From positions 1-64,000 of the forward strand of contig JANXTS010000010.1 of NCBI GenBank assembly GCA_025352265.1: 64,000 nt of DNA, written 5' to 3'. The notes under the pieces are model-generated. The model searched no databases and was not told the DNA's origin. It was given only the letters and a program-made list of their open reading frames with translations. The position numbers and the translations under genes were made by a program. The stretch comes from Variovorax sp. GTDB lineage: Bacteria; Pseudomonadota; Gammaproteobacteria; Burkholderiales; Burkholderiaceae_C. Each line of letters opens with the position of its first letter. Within the stretch, counting starts at the first letter, position 1. Shown piece by piece: positions 23,077 through 32,159 of this stretch.

Positions 23077-24727
23077 GTGCGGCCTTGACCAGCGCTTGCG
23101 TATAGGAATGCTCAGGCGAATCGAGAACTTGATCGACGCTGCCCCGCTCGAGAATGGCGCCGTCTTTCATGACGATCACCTGATGCGCCATGGCGCGGAT
23201 GACCTCGACATCGTGCGTGATGAGCAGGTAGCTCAGTCCCCGCTCGCGCTGCAGCTTTTGCAGAAGTCCGAGCACCTGTTTTTGCACCGTGACGTCGAGC
23301 GCGCTGGTGGGCTCGTCGAGCACCAGCAACTGAGGGTCGACGATCAGCGCACGCGCAATTGCCAGACGCTGCCGTTGTCCGCCCGAAAATTCATGAGGAT
23401 AACGGTCGAGCAGCGCCGGGAACTGAACCTCCGTCAAGCCGACGTCGGCCAGCGCCACCAGCACGCGTGCACGCCGTGCCGCAGTGCCGAGCGACGGCTC
23501 ATGAACCAGCAGCCCTTCACCGACGATCTGCTCGACGGTCATACGCGGCGAAAGCGACGAGAACGGGTCTTGAAAGACAACCTGCATGACGCGGCGCAAT
23601 GCCCGATCTGCGCTTTTGCCAGCGGCCCAGCGTTGCCCCGTCACTGCAAGCGTGCCGCCGTGCGGCAACAAGCCCAGCGCGGCCAGCGCCAAGGTCGACT
23701 TGCCCGACCCCGACTCTCCCACCACGCCTAGCGTCTCGCCCGCCACGATGCGGAAATCCGCGCCTTCGACCGCCACGAACGATCCCTTGCTGAACCATCC
23801 GGCGATCCCGGGCCGCGGTACCGGGTAGACCACTCGCAGCGCTTTGGCCTCGAGCACGGAAGATGCATGCGCAGGCTCCGGCGCCGGGCTCACGTCACGC
23901 ACCGGATGACTGTCGATCAGCCTGCGGGTGTAGGCGTGGCGCGGTGCGTCGAACACCGTCGACACATCACCTTGCTCCACGATGTCGCCGTTTTCCATCA
24001 CAGCCACGCGATCGGCAAACTTGCGGACCAGATTCAGGTCGTGCGTGATGAGCAGCACCGCCATGCCGTAGCGGCTCTGCAGGTCGCCCAGCAATTCGAG
24101 AATTTGCGCCCGCACGGTGACGTCCAGAGCCGTGGTCGGTTCATCGGCCAGCAGCAAGCGCGGCTTGCACGCCAATGCCATAGCGATCATTGCGCGCTGG
24201 CGCTGCCCACCCGACAGCTGGTGTGGAAACGCCCTCGCCCGACGTGCCGGCTCTGTGATGCCGGTGTCGGCCAGCAATTGCACGGCCGCTGCCTGGGCCG
24301 CGCCCGGCGACAAACCTTCGTGCAGCTCCAGCACTTCGGCGATCTGGTCGCCGACGCTGTAGAGCGCATTGAGCGCGGTCATCGGCTCCTGGAAGATCAT
24401 CGCGATCTCTTTGCCGCGGATGCCGCGCAGTTGCCGCTCCGGCAAAGACAGAAGATCGCGCGTGCCATGGACGCCACCAACGCCAACCGGTCCCGCCCGT
24501 ACGCCTTGCACCTCTTTTGCGTTTTGGAGCTCGGCGACCCCGGTCACCGTGGCATTCTGCGCAAGCCGCAACAGGGACAGGGCAGTCACCGTCTTGCCTG
24601 ACCCGGACTCCCCGACCAACGCCAATCTCTCGCCCGCACCAACGGTGAAGTCGACGCCGTGCACGACTTCCTTGCCGCCGAAGGCGACGCGCAGACTCTT
24701 GACCTCAAGCAGAGGCTCGAACTTCAT
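23066..24727 (-). CDS. yejF: Dual-domain oligopeptide/microcin C-type ABC transporter ATP-binding protein
   Basis: Two Walker A (VGESGSGKTVTALSLL; VGESGSGKSTLALAALG) and two LSGGQRQR/FSGGQRQR motifs. Confidence 0.9.
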   Translation of the reverse strand: MKFEPLLEVKSLRVAFGGKEVVHGVDFTVGAGERLALVGESGSGKTVTALSLLRLAQNATVTGVAELQNAKEVQGVRAGPVGVGGVHGTRDLLSLPERQLRGIRGKEIAMIFQEPMTALNALYSVGDQIAEVLELHEGLSPGAAQAAAVQLLADTGITEPARRARAFPHQLSGGQRQRAMIAMALACKPRLLLADEPTTALDVTVRAQILELLGDLQSRYGMAVLLITHDLNLVRKFADRVAVMENGDIVEQGDVSTVFDAPRHAYTRRLIDSHPVRDVSPAPEPAHASSVLEAKALRVVYPVPRPGIAGWFSKGSFVAVEGADFRIVAGETLGVVGESGSGKSTLALAALGLLPHGGTLAVTGQRWAAGKSADRALRRVMQVVFQDPFSSLSPRMTVEQIVGEGLLVHEPSLGTAARRARVLVALADVGLTEVQFPALLDRYPHEFSGGQRQRLAIARALIVDPQLLVLDEPTSALDVTVQKQVLGLLQKLQRERGLSYLLITHDVEVIRAMAHQVIVMKDGAILERGSVDQVLDSPEHSYTQALVKAALAT

Positions 24728-25794
24728 TTTTCAGCCTTGCGCGGATCGAGCGCGTCGCGCAATGCATCGCCCATGAACGTGAGCAGCATGAGCGTGACGA
24801 CCAGTACCGCGAAGGTCGACAAGGATATCCACCAGGCATCGATGTTCGCCTTGCCCTGGCTCAACAGCTCGCCGAGAGATGGCGTACCCGGCGGAACACC
24901 GAGACCCAGAAAATCGAGAGACGTTAGCGCCAGGATCGCGGCGCTCATGCGAAACGGAAGAAAAGTGACGACAGGCGTCATGCTGTTGGGCAAGATGTGG
25001 CGCCACATGATCTGCATGTTGCCCACACCCAGCGCTCGTGCAGCGCGTACATAGTCCATCTGGCGATTGCGCAGGAATTCGGCACGCACGTAATCGGACA
25101 AACCCATCCAGCCGAACAGACTCAGCAAAATCAAAAGCAGTGCAATGCTCGGCGCAAAGATGGCGCTGAAGATGATGAGCAAATACAGCTCCGGCATCGA
25201 GCCCCATATCTCGATGAAACGCTGGAACGCGAGGTCGGTCTTGCCGCCGAAGAAGCCCTGGATTGCGCCGGTGATCACGCCCAGCAGCGTGCCGATAAAC
25301 GTTAGCGCCAACGCGAACAACACGCTCACCCGAAATCCGTAGATCAGTTGAGCAAGCAGGTCACGCCCCCGGTCGTCCGTGCCGAAAAGGTTATCGCGCG
25401 ACGGCGCCGAAGGATTGGGGAATTTCGCGAAATAGTTGAGCGTTTTCGGCCCGAAAGGGTTGGGCGCATAGAGCGCCCAGTTCGGCCCTTGCGTGATGCG
25501 CTCGCGGATGAACGGGTCGAGGTAGTCGGCCGGCGTCTCGAAGTCGCCACCGAAGGTTTTTTCAGCGTAGTCGAGGAGCACCGGAAAATAGGTCTGGCCT
25601 TCGTATCGAACCACCAGCGGCTTGTCGGTCGACAGCACTTCGGCGAACAGGCTGAGCACCACGAGGATGCTGAAAAGCACGAGGCTCCAGAACCCGAGAG
25701 GGTTGCGCCGAAAACGCCCCCAGGCGCGACGTCCCGGCGACAAGGAAGGAGCCGAACGCACGGGCGCTACGACCGTTTTCACGAACTCAGTCAA
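24724..25794 (-). CDS. yejE: ABC transporter permease (YejE-like)
   Basis: GTDDRGRDLLAQLIYGFRVSVLFALALTFIGTLLGVITGAIQGFFGGKTDLAFQRFIEIWGSMPELYLLI. Confidence 0.92.
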   Translation of the reverse strand: MTEFVKTVVAPVRSAPSLSPGRRAWGRFRRNPLGFWSLVLFSILVVLSLFAEVLSTDKPLVVRYEGQTYFPVLLDYAEKTFGGDFETPADYLDPFIRERITQGPNWALYAPNPFGPKTLNYFAKFPNPSAPSRDNLFGTDDRGRDLLAQLIYGFRVSVLFALALTFIGTLLGVITGAIQGFFGGKTDLAFQRFIEIWGSMPELYLLIIFSAIFAPSIALLLILLSLFGWMGLSDYVRAEFLRNRQMDYVRAARALGVGNMQIMWRHILPNSMTPVVTFLPFRMSAAILALTSLDFLGLGVPPGTPSLGELLSQGKANIDAWWISLSTFAVLVVTLMLLTFMGDALRDALDPRKAEK

Positions 25795-26821
25795 ACTTAA
25801 CCCTTGGATCGACCCACACGTAGCAAAGATCGCTGATGAGCTTGGTCACCAGGCCCATCAACGTGAACAGATAAAGAGTGCCGAGCACCACAGGGTAGTC
25901 GCGACGGATCACGCTTTCGTAGCTCAGCAGGCCCAGCCCGTCGAGCGAAAACAGCGTCTCGATGAGTAACGATCCGGTAAAGAACGCACCAATGAAAGCC
26001 GCGGGAAAGCCCGTGATGATGGGAATGAGCGCATTGCGAAAGACATGCTTCCACAGCACCTGCCGCTCCGACAAACCTTTGGCGCGCGCCGTCAGTACGT
26101 ATTGCTTTCGGATCTCTTCCAGGAACGAGTTCTTGGTGAGCATCGCAGTTACCGCAAAACTGCCGAGCACCATCGCGGTAATGGGCAGGGTGATGTGCCA
26201 AAGGTAGTCCACGATGCGCGCGCCCCAGCTCATGCTGTCCCAGTTCGACGAGGTAAGCCCGCGCAGCGGAAACCACTGCATTTGCCCGCCGAAGATCACC
26301 AGCAGCGCGACCCCGAGCACGAAGCCGGGAATCGCATAGCCGACCAGCACGATCAATGTCGTCAGAAAGTCGAAGCGTGAGCCGGCACGCACTGCCTTCG
26401 CGACGCCCAACGGCACTGCGATCAGGTAGCTGATGAAGAAGGTCCACAAACCGAGGCTGATCGACACCGGCAACTTTTCTTTCACCAGTTGCCAGACGTC
26501 TTTGCGCTGATAGAAGCTTTGCCCGAGGTCCAACCGCGCAAACGATTTCAGCATGCCCCAGAAGCGCTCTATCGGCGGCTTGTCGAAGCCATAGAGCTGC
26601 TTGATTTCTTCTATGCGCTTGGCATCGAGACCTTGCCGCCCCCGGTAGCCGGCCCCGCTCGACGCGGCACGCTCGCCACCCGAGTCACGGCCCTGCAGTT
26701 GCGAGACCATTTGCTCCACCGGGCCACCGGGCACGAACTGAATCACTACAAACGTCAGGATGAGGACGCCGAGCAGCGTCGGCACCATCAGCAGCAAGCG
26801 TTTGAGGATGTAGCTAGCCAT
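25787..26821 (-). CDS. yejB: ABC transporter permease (YejB-like)
   Basis: MASYILKRLLLMVPTLLGVLILTFVVIQFVPGGPVEQMVSQLQG. Confidence 0.92.
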   Translation of the reverse strand: MASYILKRLLLMVPTLLGVLILTFVVIQFVPGGPVEQMVSQLQGRDSGGERAASSGAGYRGRQGLDAKRIEEIKQLYGFDKPPIERFWGMLKSFARLDLGQSFYQRKDVWQLVKEKLPVSISLGLWTFFISYLIAVPLGVAKAVRAGSRFDFLTTLIVLVGYAIPGFVLGVALLVIFGGQMQWFPLRGLTSSNWDSMSWGARIVDYLWHITLPITAMVLGSFAVTAMLTKNSFLEEIRKQYVLTARAKGLSERQVLWKHVFRNALIPIITGFPAAFIGAFFTGSLLIETLFSLDGLGLLSYESVIRRDYPVVLGTLYLFTLMGLVTKLISDLCYVWVDPRVKFD

Positions 26822-26833
26822 CGGTGTGTCGAT

Positions 26834-28630
26834 CTACTTGTTTGAGGGCGATGCCCACCAGGTCGCCATGGCCCACGCATCGGGTTGATAGAACGGCGGC
26901 ACTGTCGGCGGCAACACGAAGCCGGCTGGCCGATAGCCGACCAGGAATGCATCGCTGTACCACTGCGGGATCGAGTAGTAGCCATGCGACAGCACGAGGT
27001 CGAGCGAGCGCATCGCGGCCGTAAGCTCCGGGCGGGTAGTGGCCTGCACCACCTTTTGCAGCAGTGCGTCAACCGCAGGATCAGCGATACCCCAGATGTT
27101 CGACGAGCCGGGGTTGGCCGCAGCCTTCGAGCCGAAAAGCTCGAACATTTCGCCGCCCGGCGCATTGCTGCCAGGCAGTCTCACGGTGGTCATCTCGAAC
27201 TCGAAATTGTCCATGCGCTGCTGGTACAAGGAGCCATCGACCGTGCGCACCCGGAGGTCAATGCCCAGCTTGCGCAACGACGTTTGAAGTGGGGTGATGA
27301 GGCGAATCAATGACGGCTGGTTGTTGAGCAGTTCGATGTCGAACACCTCGTTCTTCGCATTGCGCAGCGCACCGTCGCGGTAGGTCCATCCGGCTTGTGC
27401 CAGCAGCTGTTGCGCTTGGCGCAGGTTGCCGCGCAGGCTCGCCGGTGGCAACGTGGTCGGTGACACGACCGCGGCCCCGAAAACATCAGCTCGCAGCTCC
27501 TTGCGCAAGGGCTCGAGCAAGACCAGCTCGTCCGGCGTCGGCAACCCCGACGCATGAAATTCGCTGTTGGGAAAGTAGCCCTCCACGCGTTTGTAGAGGC
27601 CGTAGAACAGTTGTCGGTTGAGCCATTCGAAGTCCATCGCCAGCCCAATCGCCTGTCGCACCCTAACGTCCTGAAACTTAGGGTTGCGCAGGTTGAACGC
27701 GTAGCCCTGGAAATCGCCAGGGTTGCGGTTTTCGAAAACCTTCTTTTTTACCTCGCCAGAATCGAACTGCTTTCCCTGGTACTGCCGTGCCCAGTTGCGT
27801 GAAATGAACTCGCGCATGAAGTCGAACTCACCGGCCTTCAGGCCTTCGAACCGCGCGGTCTCGTCCAGGTAAAGCTTGAACGTCAGTCTGTCGAAGTTGA
27901 ACTGCCCCTTGCGGACCGGCAGTTGCGCGCCCCAGTAGTTCGAATCGCGCAAGTAGGTGATGTCGCGCCCCAGCCGCGCGCTCGCCGGCTTGTACGGACC
28001 AGACGCGATCGGCACATCGCTGGTGATCTGGTCGAACGGCTTGCCGCCACCCCACGCGCGGCTGAACACCGCCATGCCACCGACCACCAGCGGCAATTCT
28101 CGATTGGGGTTGGCAAACTCGAATCGCACGGTGCGCTCGTCGACCGCTACCGCGCGCTTGACCTCGGCATAGATCGTTCGAAACTGGGGAGCAGCCAACT
28201 TGCCGGTAAGCGTGTCGAACGAATGCACCACGTCTGCCGCAAGCACCGGGGAGCCGTCGTTGAAGCGCGCCATTGGTCGTAGCCTGAACGTGGCGGACCG
28301 CATGTCGGGCGCGACCGTTACGTCTTCGGCGAGAAGGCCATACGCAGTCGTCGCTTCTTCCGAGTTGCCGGTCAGCAGGCTTTCAAACACCAGTTGCCCC
28401 AAACCGGCGGGCGCGGTGCCCTTGAGCGTGAACGGGTTGAACTTGTCGAAATTGGTAACTGCGATCGGCGGCACCATGCGAAGCTCCCCGCCTTTGGGTG
28501 CAACCGGGTTCACGTAATCAAAATGTGTGAATCCCTCGGGGTATTTGATATCGCCGAATTGTGCGTAGGCGTGGGCAGCCCAGGAGGGAACTGCCACGAG
28601 CATCCACAGACAGAGCAGCCAACATCGCAT
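26834..28630 (-). CDS. yejA: Extracellular solute-binding protein (YejA-like)
   Basis: Signal peptide MRCWLLCLWMLVAVPSWAAHA then FGDIKYPEGFTHFDYVNPVAPKGGELRMV; start trimmed. Confidence 0.9.
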   Translation of the reverse strand: MRCWLLCLWMLVAVPSWAAHAYAQFGDIKYPEGFTHFDYVNPVAPKGGELRMVPPIAVTNFDKFNPFTLKGTAPAGLGQLVFESLLTGNSEEATTAYGLLAEDVTVAPDMRSATFRLRPMARFNDGSPVLAADVVHSFDTLTGKLAAPQFRTIYAEVKRAVAVDERTVRFEFANPNRELPLVVGGMAVFSRAWGGGKPFDQITSDVPIASGPYKPASARLGRDITYLRDSNYWGAQLPVRKGQFNFDRLTFKLYLDETARFEGLKAGEFDFMREFISRNWARQYQGKQFDSGEVKKKVFENRNPGDFQGYAFNLRNPKFQDVRVRQAIGLAMDFEWLNRQLFYGLYKRVEGYFPNSEFHASGLPTPDELVLLEPLRKELRADVFGAAVVSPTTLPPASLRGNLRQAQQLLAQAGWTYRDGALRNAKNEVFDIELLNNQPSLIRLITPLQTSLRKLGIDLRVRTVDGSLYQQRMDNFEFEMTTVRLPGSNAPGGEMFELFGSKAAANPGSSNIWGIADPAVDALLQKVVQATTRPELTAAMRSLDLVLSHGYYSIPQWYSDAFLVGYRPAGFVLPPTVPPFYQPDAWAMATWWASPSNK

Positions 28631-28667
28631 GCGAGAATTCTGCACAAGATTTAAGTGAGGCAAATTT

Positions 28668-29459
28668 ATGGGCTTTCTCTCGGGCAAGAAACTGTTGATT
28701 ACCGGCGTGCTGAGCAACCGCTCCATCGCCTATGGCATTGCCAGAGCATGCCATCAACAAGGAGCGGAACTCGCTTTCAGCTACGTCGGCGAGCGCTTCA
28801 AGGACCGCACCGCAGATTTTGCGAAGGAGTTCGGCTCGACGCTGATCTTTGACTGCGATGTGAGCGACGACGCGCAGATCGACAAGCTCTTTGCGGATCT
28901 CTCGCAAGCCTGGCCCAAGTTCGACGGCTTCGTTCATAGCATCGGCTTCGCGCCGCGCGAGGCCATCGCAGGTGACTTTCTCGAAGGCATCACGCGCGAA
29001 GGCTTTCGCATTGCGCACGACATCAGCGCCTACAGCTTCCCGGGCATGGCCAAGGCCGCGTTGCCATATCTCAACGACAAGTCGGCGTTGTTGACACTGA
29101 CCTACCTCGGTGCCATTCGCGCACTGCCCAACTACAACACGATGGGCTTGGCCAAGGCATCGCTCGAGGCCTCGGTGCGCTATCTCGCCGGCTCCCTCGG
29201 CCCCAAAGGCATGCGCGTGAATGGCATCAGTGCCGGCCCGATCAAGACATTGGCGGCAAGCGGCATCAAAGGATTCGGCAAGATTCTGTCGGCCGTCGCC
29301 GAGGTGTCACCACTGCGGCGCAACGTAACGATCGAAGATGTCGGTAATGTCGCCGCGTTTTTGCTGAGCGATCTTGCAAGCGGTGTGACAGCCGAAATCA
29401 CTTATGTCGACGGTGGCTTCAGCCAAGTGGTCGGCGGAATCGACGAACCGGCATCCTGA
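28668..29459 (+). CDS. fabI: Enoyl-[acyl-carrier-protein] reductase (NADH)
   Basis: [47 protein letters not shown]. Confidence 0.97.
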   Translation: MGFLSGKKLLITGVLSNRSIAYGIARACHQQGAELAFSYVGERFKDRTADFAKEFGSTLIFDCDVSDDAQIDKLFADLSQAWPKFDGFVHSIGFAPREAIAGDFLEGITREGFRIAHDISAYSFPGMAKAALPYLNDKSALLTLTYLGAIRALPNYNTMGLAKASLEASVRYLAGSLGPKGMRVNGISAGPIKTLAASGIKGFGKILSAVAEVSPLRRNVTIEDVGNVAAFLLSDLASGVTAEITYVDGGFSQVVGGIDEPAS

Positions 29460-29497
29460 TCGGTTCTTGTCGCGAAGGGAGTGCCTGGGAGGGCCAT

Positions 29498-30373
29498 ATG
29501 AAACGGCGCATTTTTTTATCGGCGGCATTCGTGGCTGCGATCACTGCAGCCACGACGGTCACATCACTCGCTCCCGCCGCGCTTGCGGGAGAGGCTCCAC
29601 CACCGCTCATGCTCGCCGAGGTGTATCGCCGCGGTGTGTCGCTCGACGGCTTTTGGGTCAGCGAGAAGTACGACGGCGTTCGCGGTTACTGGGACGGCAA
29701 GCAGCTCTGGACGCGGGGCGGAGAACACGTTGTAGCGCCCGCATGGTTCACCGCACCTTTGCCTCGCACAGCGCTCGATGGGGAATTGTGGGCAGGGCGT
29801 GGTCAGTTCGAGCGCGCGCTTTCGACCGTGCGCAGCCAGACTCCCAGCGACGCGGCATGGCGTGAGATGCGCTTCATGGTGTTCGACTTACCGGCGCAGC
29901 CCGGTATCTTCGATGCCCGTCTGGACGCACTGAAAAAGCTGTTGCCGATCCCCGGCGCGCCGTGGGTGGTGCCGGTGGCGCAAGAGCACGCGACCACGCA
30001 TGCCGACTTGCAGGCCCTGCTCGACAAGACGGTCAAGCTCGGCGGCGAAGGGCTGATGCTGCATCGCGGTGCTTCCCTCTATCGCGGCGAGCGCAACGGC
30101 GACTTGCTTAAGTTCAAACCGTACGACGATGCCGAGGCGCGGGTCATCGAGCGGCTTCCCGGCAAGGGCCGCCACACGGGCCGGCTCGGCGCCTTGCTGG
30201 TCGAGACACCTGAAGGTCGGCGCTTCAAGCTCGGAGGCGGCTTCACCGATGCGCAGCGCGACAACCCACCGGCATTGGGCGCTTGGGTGACCTACCGCTA
30301 CAACGGCGCGAACGTCAGCGGGCTGCCGCGTTTTGCGCGCTTTTTGCGCGTGCGACCAGAAGGCCCGAATTGA
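29498..30373 (+). CDS. Periplasmic-type ATP-dependent DNA ligase (LigE-like)
   Basis: N-terminal signal-like segment, then EKYDGVRGYWDGKQLWTRGG (motif I K-DG-R), LDGELWAGRGQF, GGEGLMLHR, LKFKPYDDAEARV. Confidence 0.9.
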   Translation: MKRRIFLSAAFVAAITAATTVTSLAPAALAGEAPPPLMLAEVYRRGVSLDGFWVSEKYDGVRGYWDGKQLWTRGGEHVVAPAWFTAPLPRTALDGELWAGRGQFERALSTVRSQTPSDAAWREMRFMVFDLPAQPGIFDARLDALKKLLPIPGAPWVVPVAQEHATTHADLQALLDKTVKLGGEGLMLHRGASLYRGERNGDLLKFKPYDDAEARVIERLPGKGRHTGRLGALLVETPEGRRFKLGGGFTDAQRDNPPALGAWVTYRYNGANVSGLPRFARFLRVRPEGPN

Positions 30374-30391
30374 CAGGTTTACGCCGCTTGA

Positions 30392-30700
30392 TCAGGGCGA
30401 GATGCCCTGCTTTGGCTTCGCTTCGATGTCTTCGATCACGGGCTGCAAGTCGGCCACGCTGTCGATCTTGCTTCGCTGCATCGAGTGCCCGCCACTCAGC
30501 CATCGACAGACCGATCGCGTTGCCAATGACAGACAGCCCTACCGGCCAAGTGCCTGCGTTGACGCCCTCCTCGATGCCGACACCGGTGTCGTCGACCTTG
30601 ACCACGCTCAACGGCGGCCACACGCCGATGTCGGCGAAGTCGGCGACAACTGCAGCGTTCATCTGTGCGAAGAAGCTTTTTCGAATGCCCCTCAGCCGAC
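30392..30700 (-). pseudogene. phnX: Phosphonoacetaldehyde hydrolase (phnX) 3' remnant
   Basis: Minus strand: VWPPLSVVKVDDTGVGIEEGVNAGTWPVGLSVIGNAIGLSMAEW, then after a frame change/small deletion DSVADLQPVIEDIEAKPKQGISP*. N-terminal HAD catalytic half absent. Confidence 0.75.
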
Positions 30701-30917
30701 GGCGCACACCATACCGAACACTCCAACCATCAGGGACTTTGCCAACTTCATTTGAGAGGCTCGTGGATCGAAAAGAAAATCGAAACCGGACTCTGCCGGA
30801 CCGCAACGACATATTCGCGACACGAAGACAAAACAAAATCGTGGCCCACTCAGAGACTTCATCTGCTGTCATTTGTAACTTGTAGACAGTCGCGAATGAC
30901 GGTCATACCAATCGGCC

Positions 30918-31526
30918 ATGGTCAAGAAGATATCCAGCAGTCCCACCATCGCACAGCTTCAGGGGAATGCTCTGGCGAATCTGGTTCAGGTCGAAATCGA
31001 ACGCATGATTTTGGACGGCGCGCTGCCATCAGGCGCCAAACTCACTGAAACCACATTGGCCGAGCAACTCGGCGTTTCCCGGCCCGGTGGGCAAAGCTTT
31101 TCGCATGCTCGAAGAAGCGGAACTGGTTCGCACCAGCTCTCCGACGCGATGGACCAGACCGTAAAAGGCGACAACGCCCACGACTCTCACCGCTTCGAAC
31201 TGAAGTTTCATGATCGATTGCTAGAGCTGGCGGGCAACTCCAAGCTGACCGCGACCTACCGCAAGCTGGTCAATGAACTTTCGCTGTTTCGACGCCAGAA
31301 TCTCACTCACGAATCGATGACGGTCTACTCGCGGGAATATCGGCTGATCGTGAAGACCGTCGCCGCACGCGAGCCCGAAGCGGCCGGCCAGGCCATGTAC
31401 CAGCATGTGATGAACAGTCGCGAGCGCACCCTGCGCAATGACAAGGCCAAGCGTGCGGAGACATTGAAGGCGGCCGCGCTTGCCGCCGTCAATACGGTCC
31501 AATCGAACGCTGGCGTGGAGGCCTGA
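30918..31526 (+). pseudogene. GntR-family phosphonate-utilisation regulator (phnR-like), frameshifted with internal deletion
   Basis: LPSGAKLTETTLAEQLGVSR, then frame break (next frame reads PVGKAFRMLEEAELVRTS), then FHDRLLELAGNSKLTATYRKLVNELSLFRRQNL back in frame, with the usual middle of the domain missing. Confidence 0.7.
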
Positions 31527-31528
31527 CC

Positions 31529-32077
31529 ATGGCGCTGACTCTTGAAGACATCGAGACCTTGTTTGACCGCCACGGCGGCGCGCAATATAGCGGTGAGCCC
31601 GTGACGCAACTGGCGCACGCGCTGCAGAGCGCCTACCTTGCGGAGCAAGCCGGTGCCGACGACGAGTTGGTCACGGCGGCCTTGTTGCACGACCTCGGCC
31701 ACTTGCTCAACGACCAGGGCGAGACGCCGAGCCTGCGCGGTGTCGACGACCTGCACCAATACTTCGCACTGCCCTTTCTTCGCGGTGTCTTCGGTGAGCG
31801 CGTGCTGTGCGCGATCAAGTGGCATGTCGATGCCAAGCGTTACTTGTGCGCGACGCGACCCGCGTATTGGGGCAGCCTTTCGGACGACTCCAAGCGCAGC
31901 CTGGAGTTGCAGGGCGGCATCTTTTCGGCGGAGCAAGCTGCTCAGTTCATCGGGCAAGAGAACGCGGCCGAAGCGGTGCAGTTGCGACTCTGGGACGACC
32001 AGGCGAAATCTGCAGACATGGTCACGCCGCCGCTGGCGCATTACCTTGCACGCGCTCGTCGCTGCATGCCTCATTGA
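31529..32077 (+). CDS. HD-domain phosphohydrolase/oxygenase of the phosphonate-operon-associated (PhnZ-like) family
   Basis: HALQSAYLAEQAGADDELVTAALLHDLGHLLNDQGETPSLRGVDDLHQYFALPFL...HVDAKRYLCATRPAYW. Confidence 0.85.
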   Translation: MALTLEDIETLFDRHGGAQYSGEPVTQLAHALQSAYLAEQAGADDELVTAALLHDLGHLLNDQGETPSLRGVDDLHQYFALPFLRGVFGERVLCAIKWHVDAKRYLCATRPAYWGSLSDDSKRSLELQGGIFSAEQAAQFIGQENAAEAVQLRLWDDQAKSADMVTPPLAHYLARARRCMPH

Positions 32078-32159
32078 GCGCCATCTGCACCATGGTCGTA
32101 GAAGGCGGCGTGATCGTGTTGCGCTTCGCTGAAGCGCAACACGATTGTCGAGCGTGCGG

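Noticed and set aside
23066-28630. YejABEF-type ABC transporter as an unusual toxin-peptide importer
   Set aside because: Standard four-gene oligopeptide/microcin C-type transporter with ordinary gene order; no associated biosynthetic genes.
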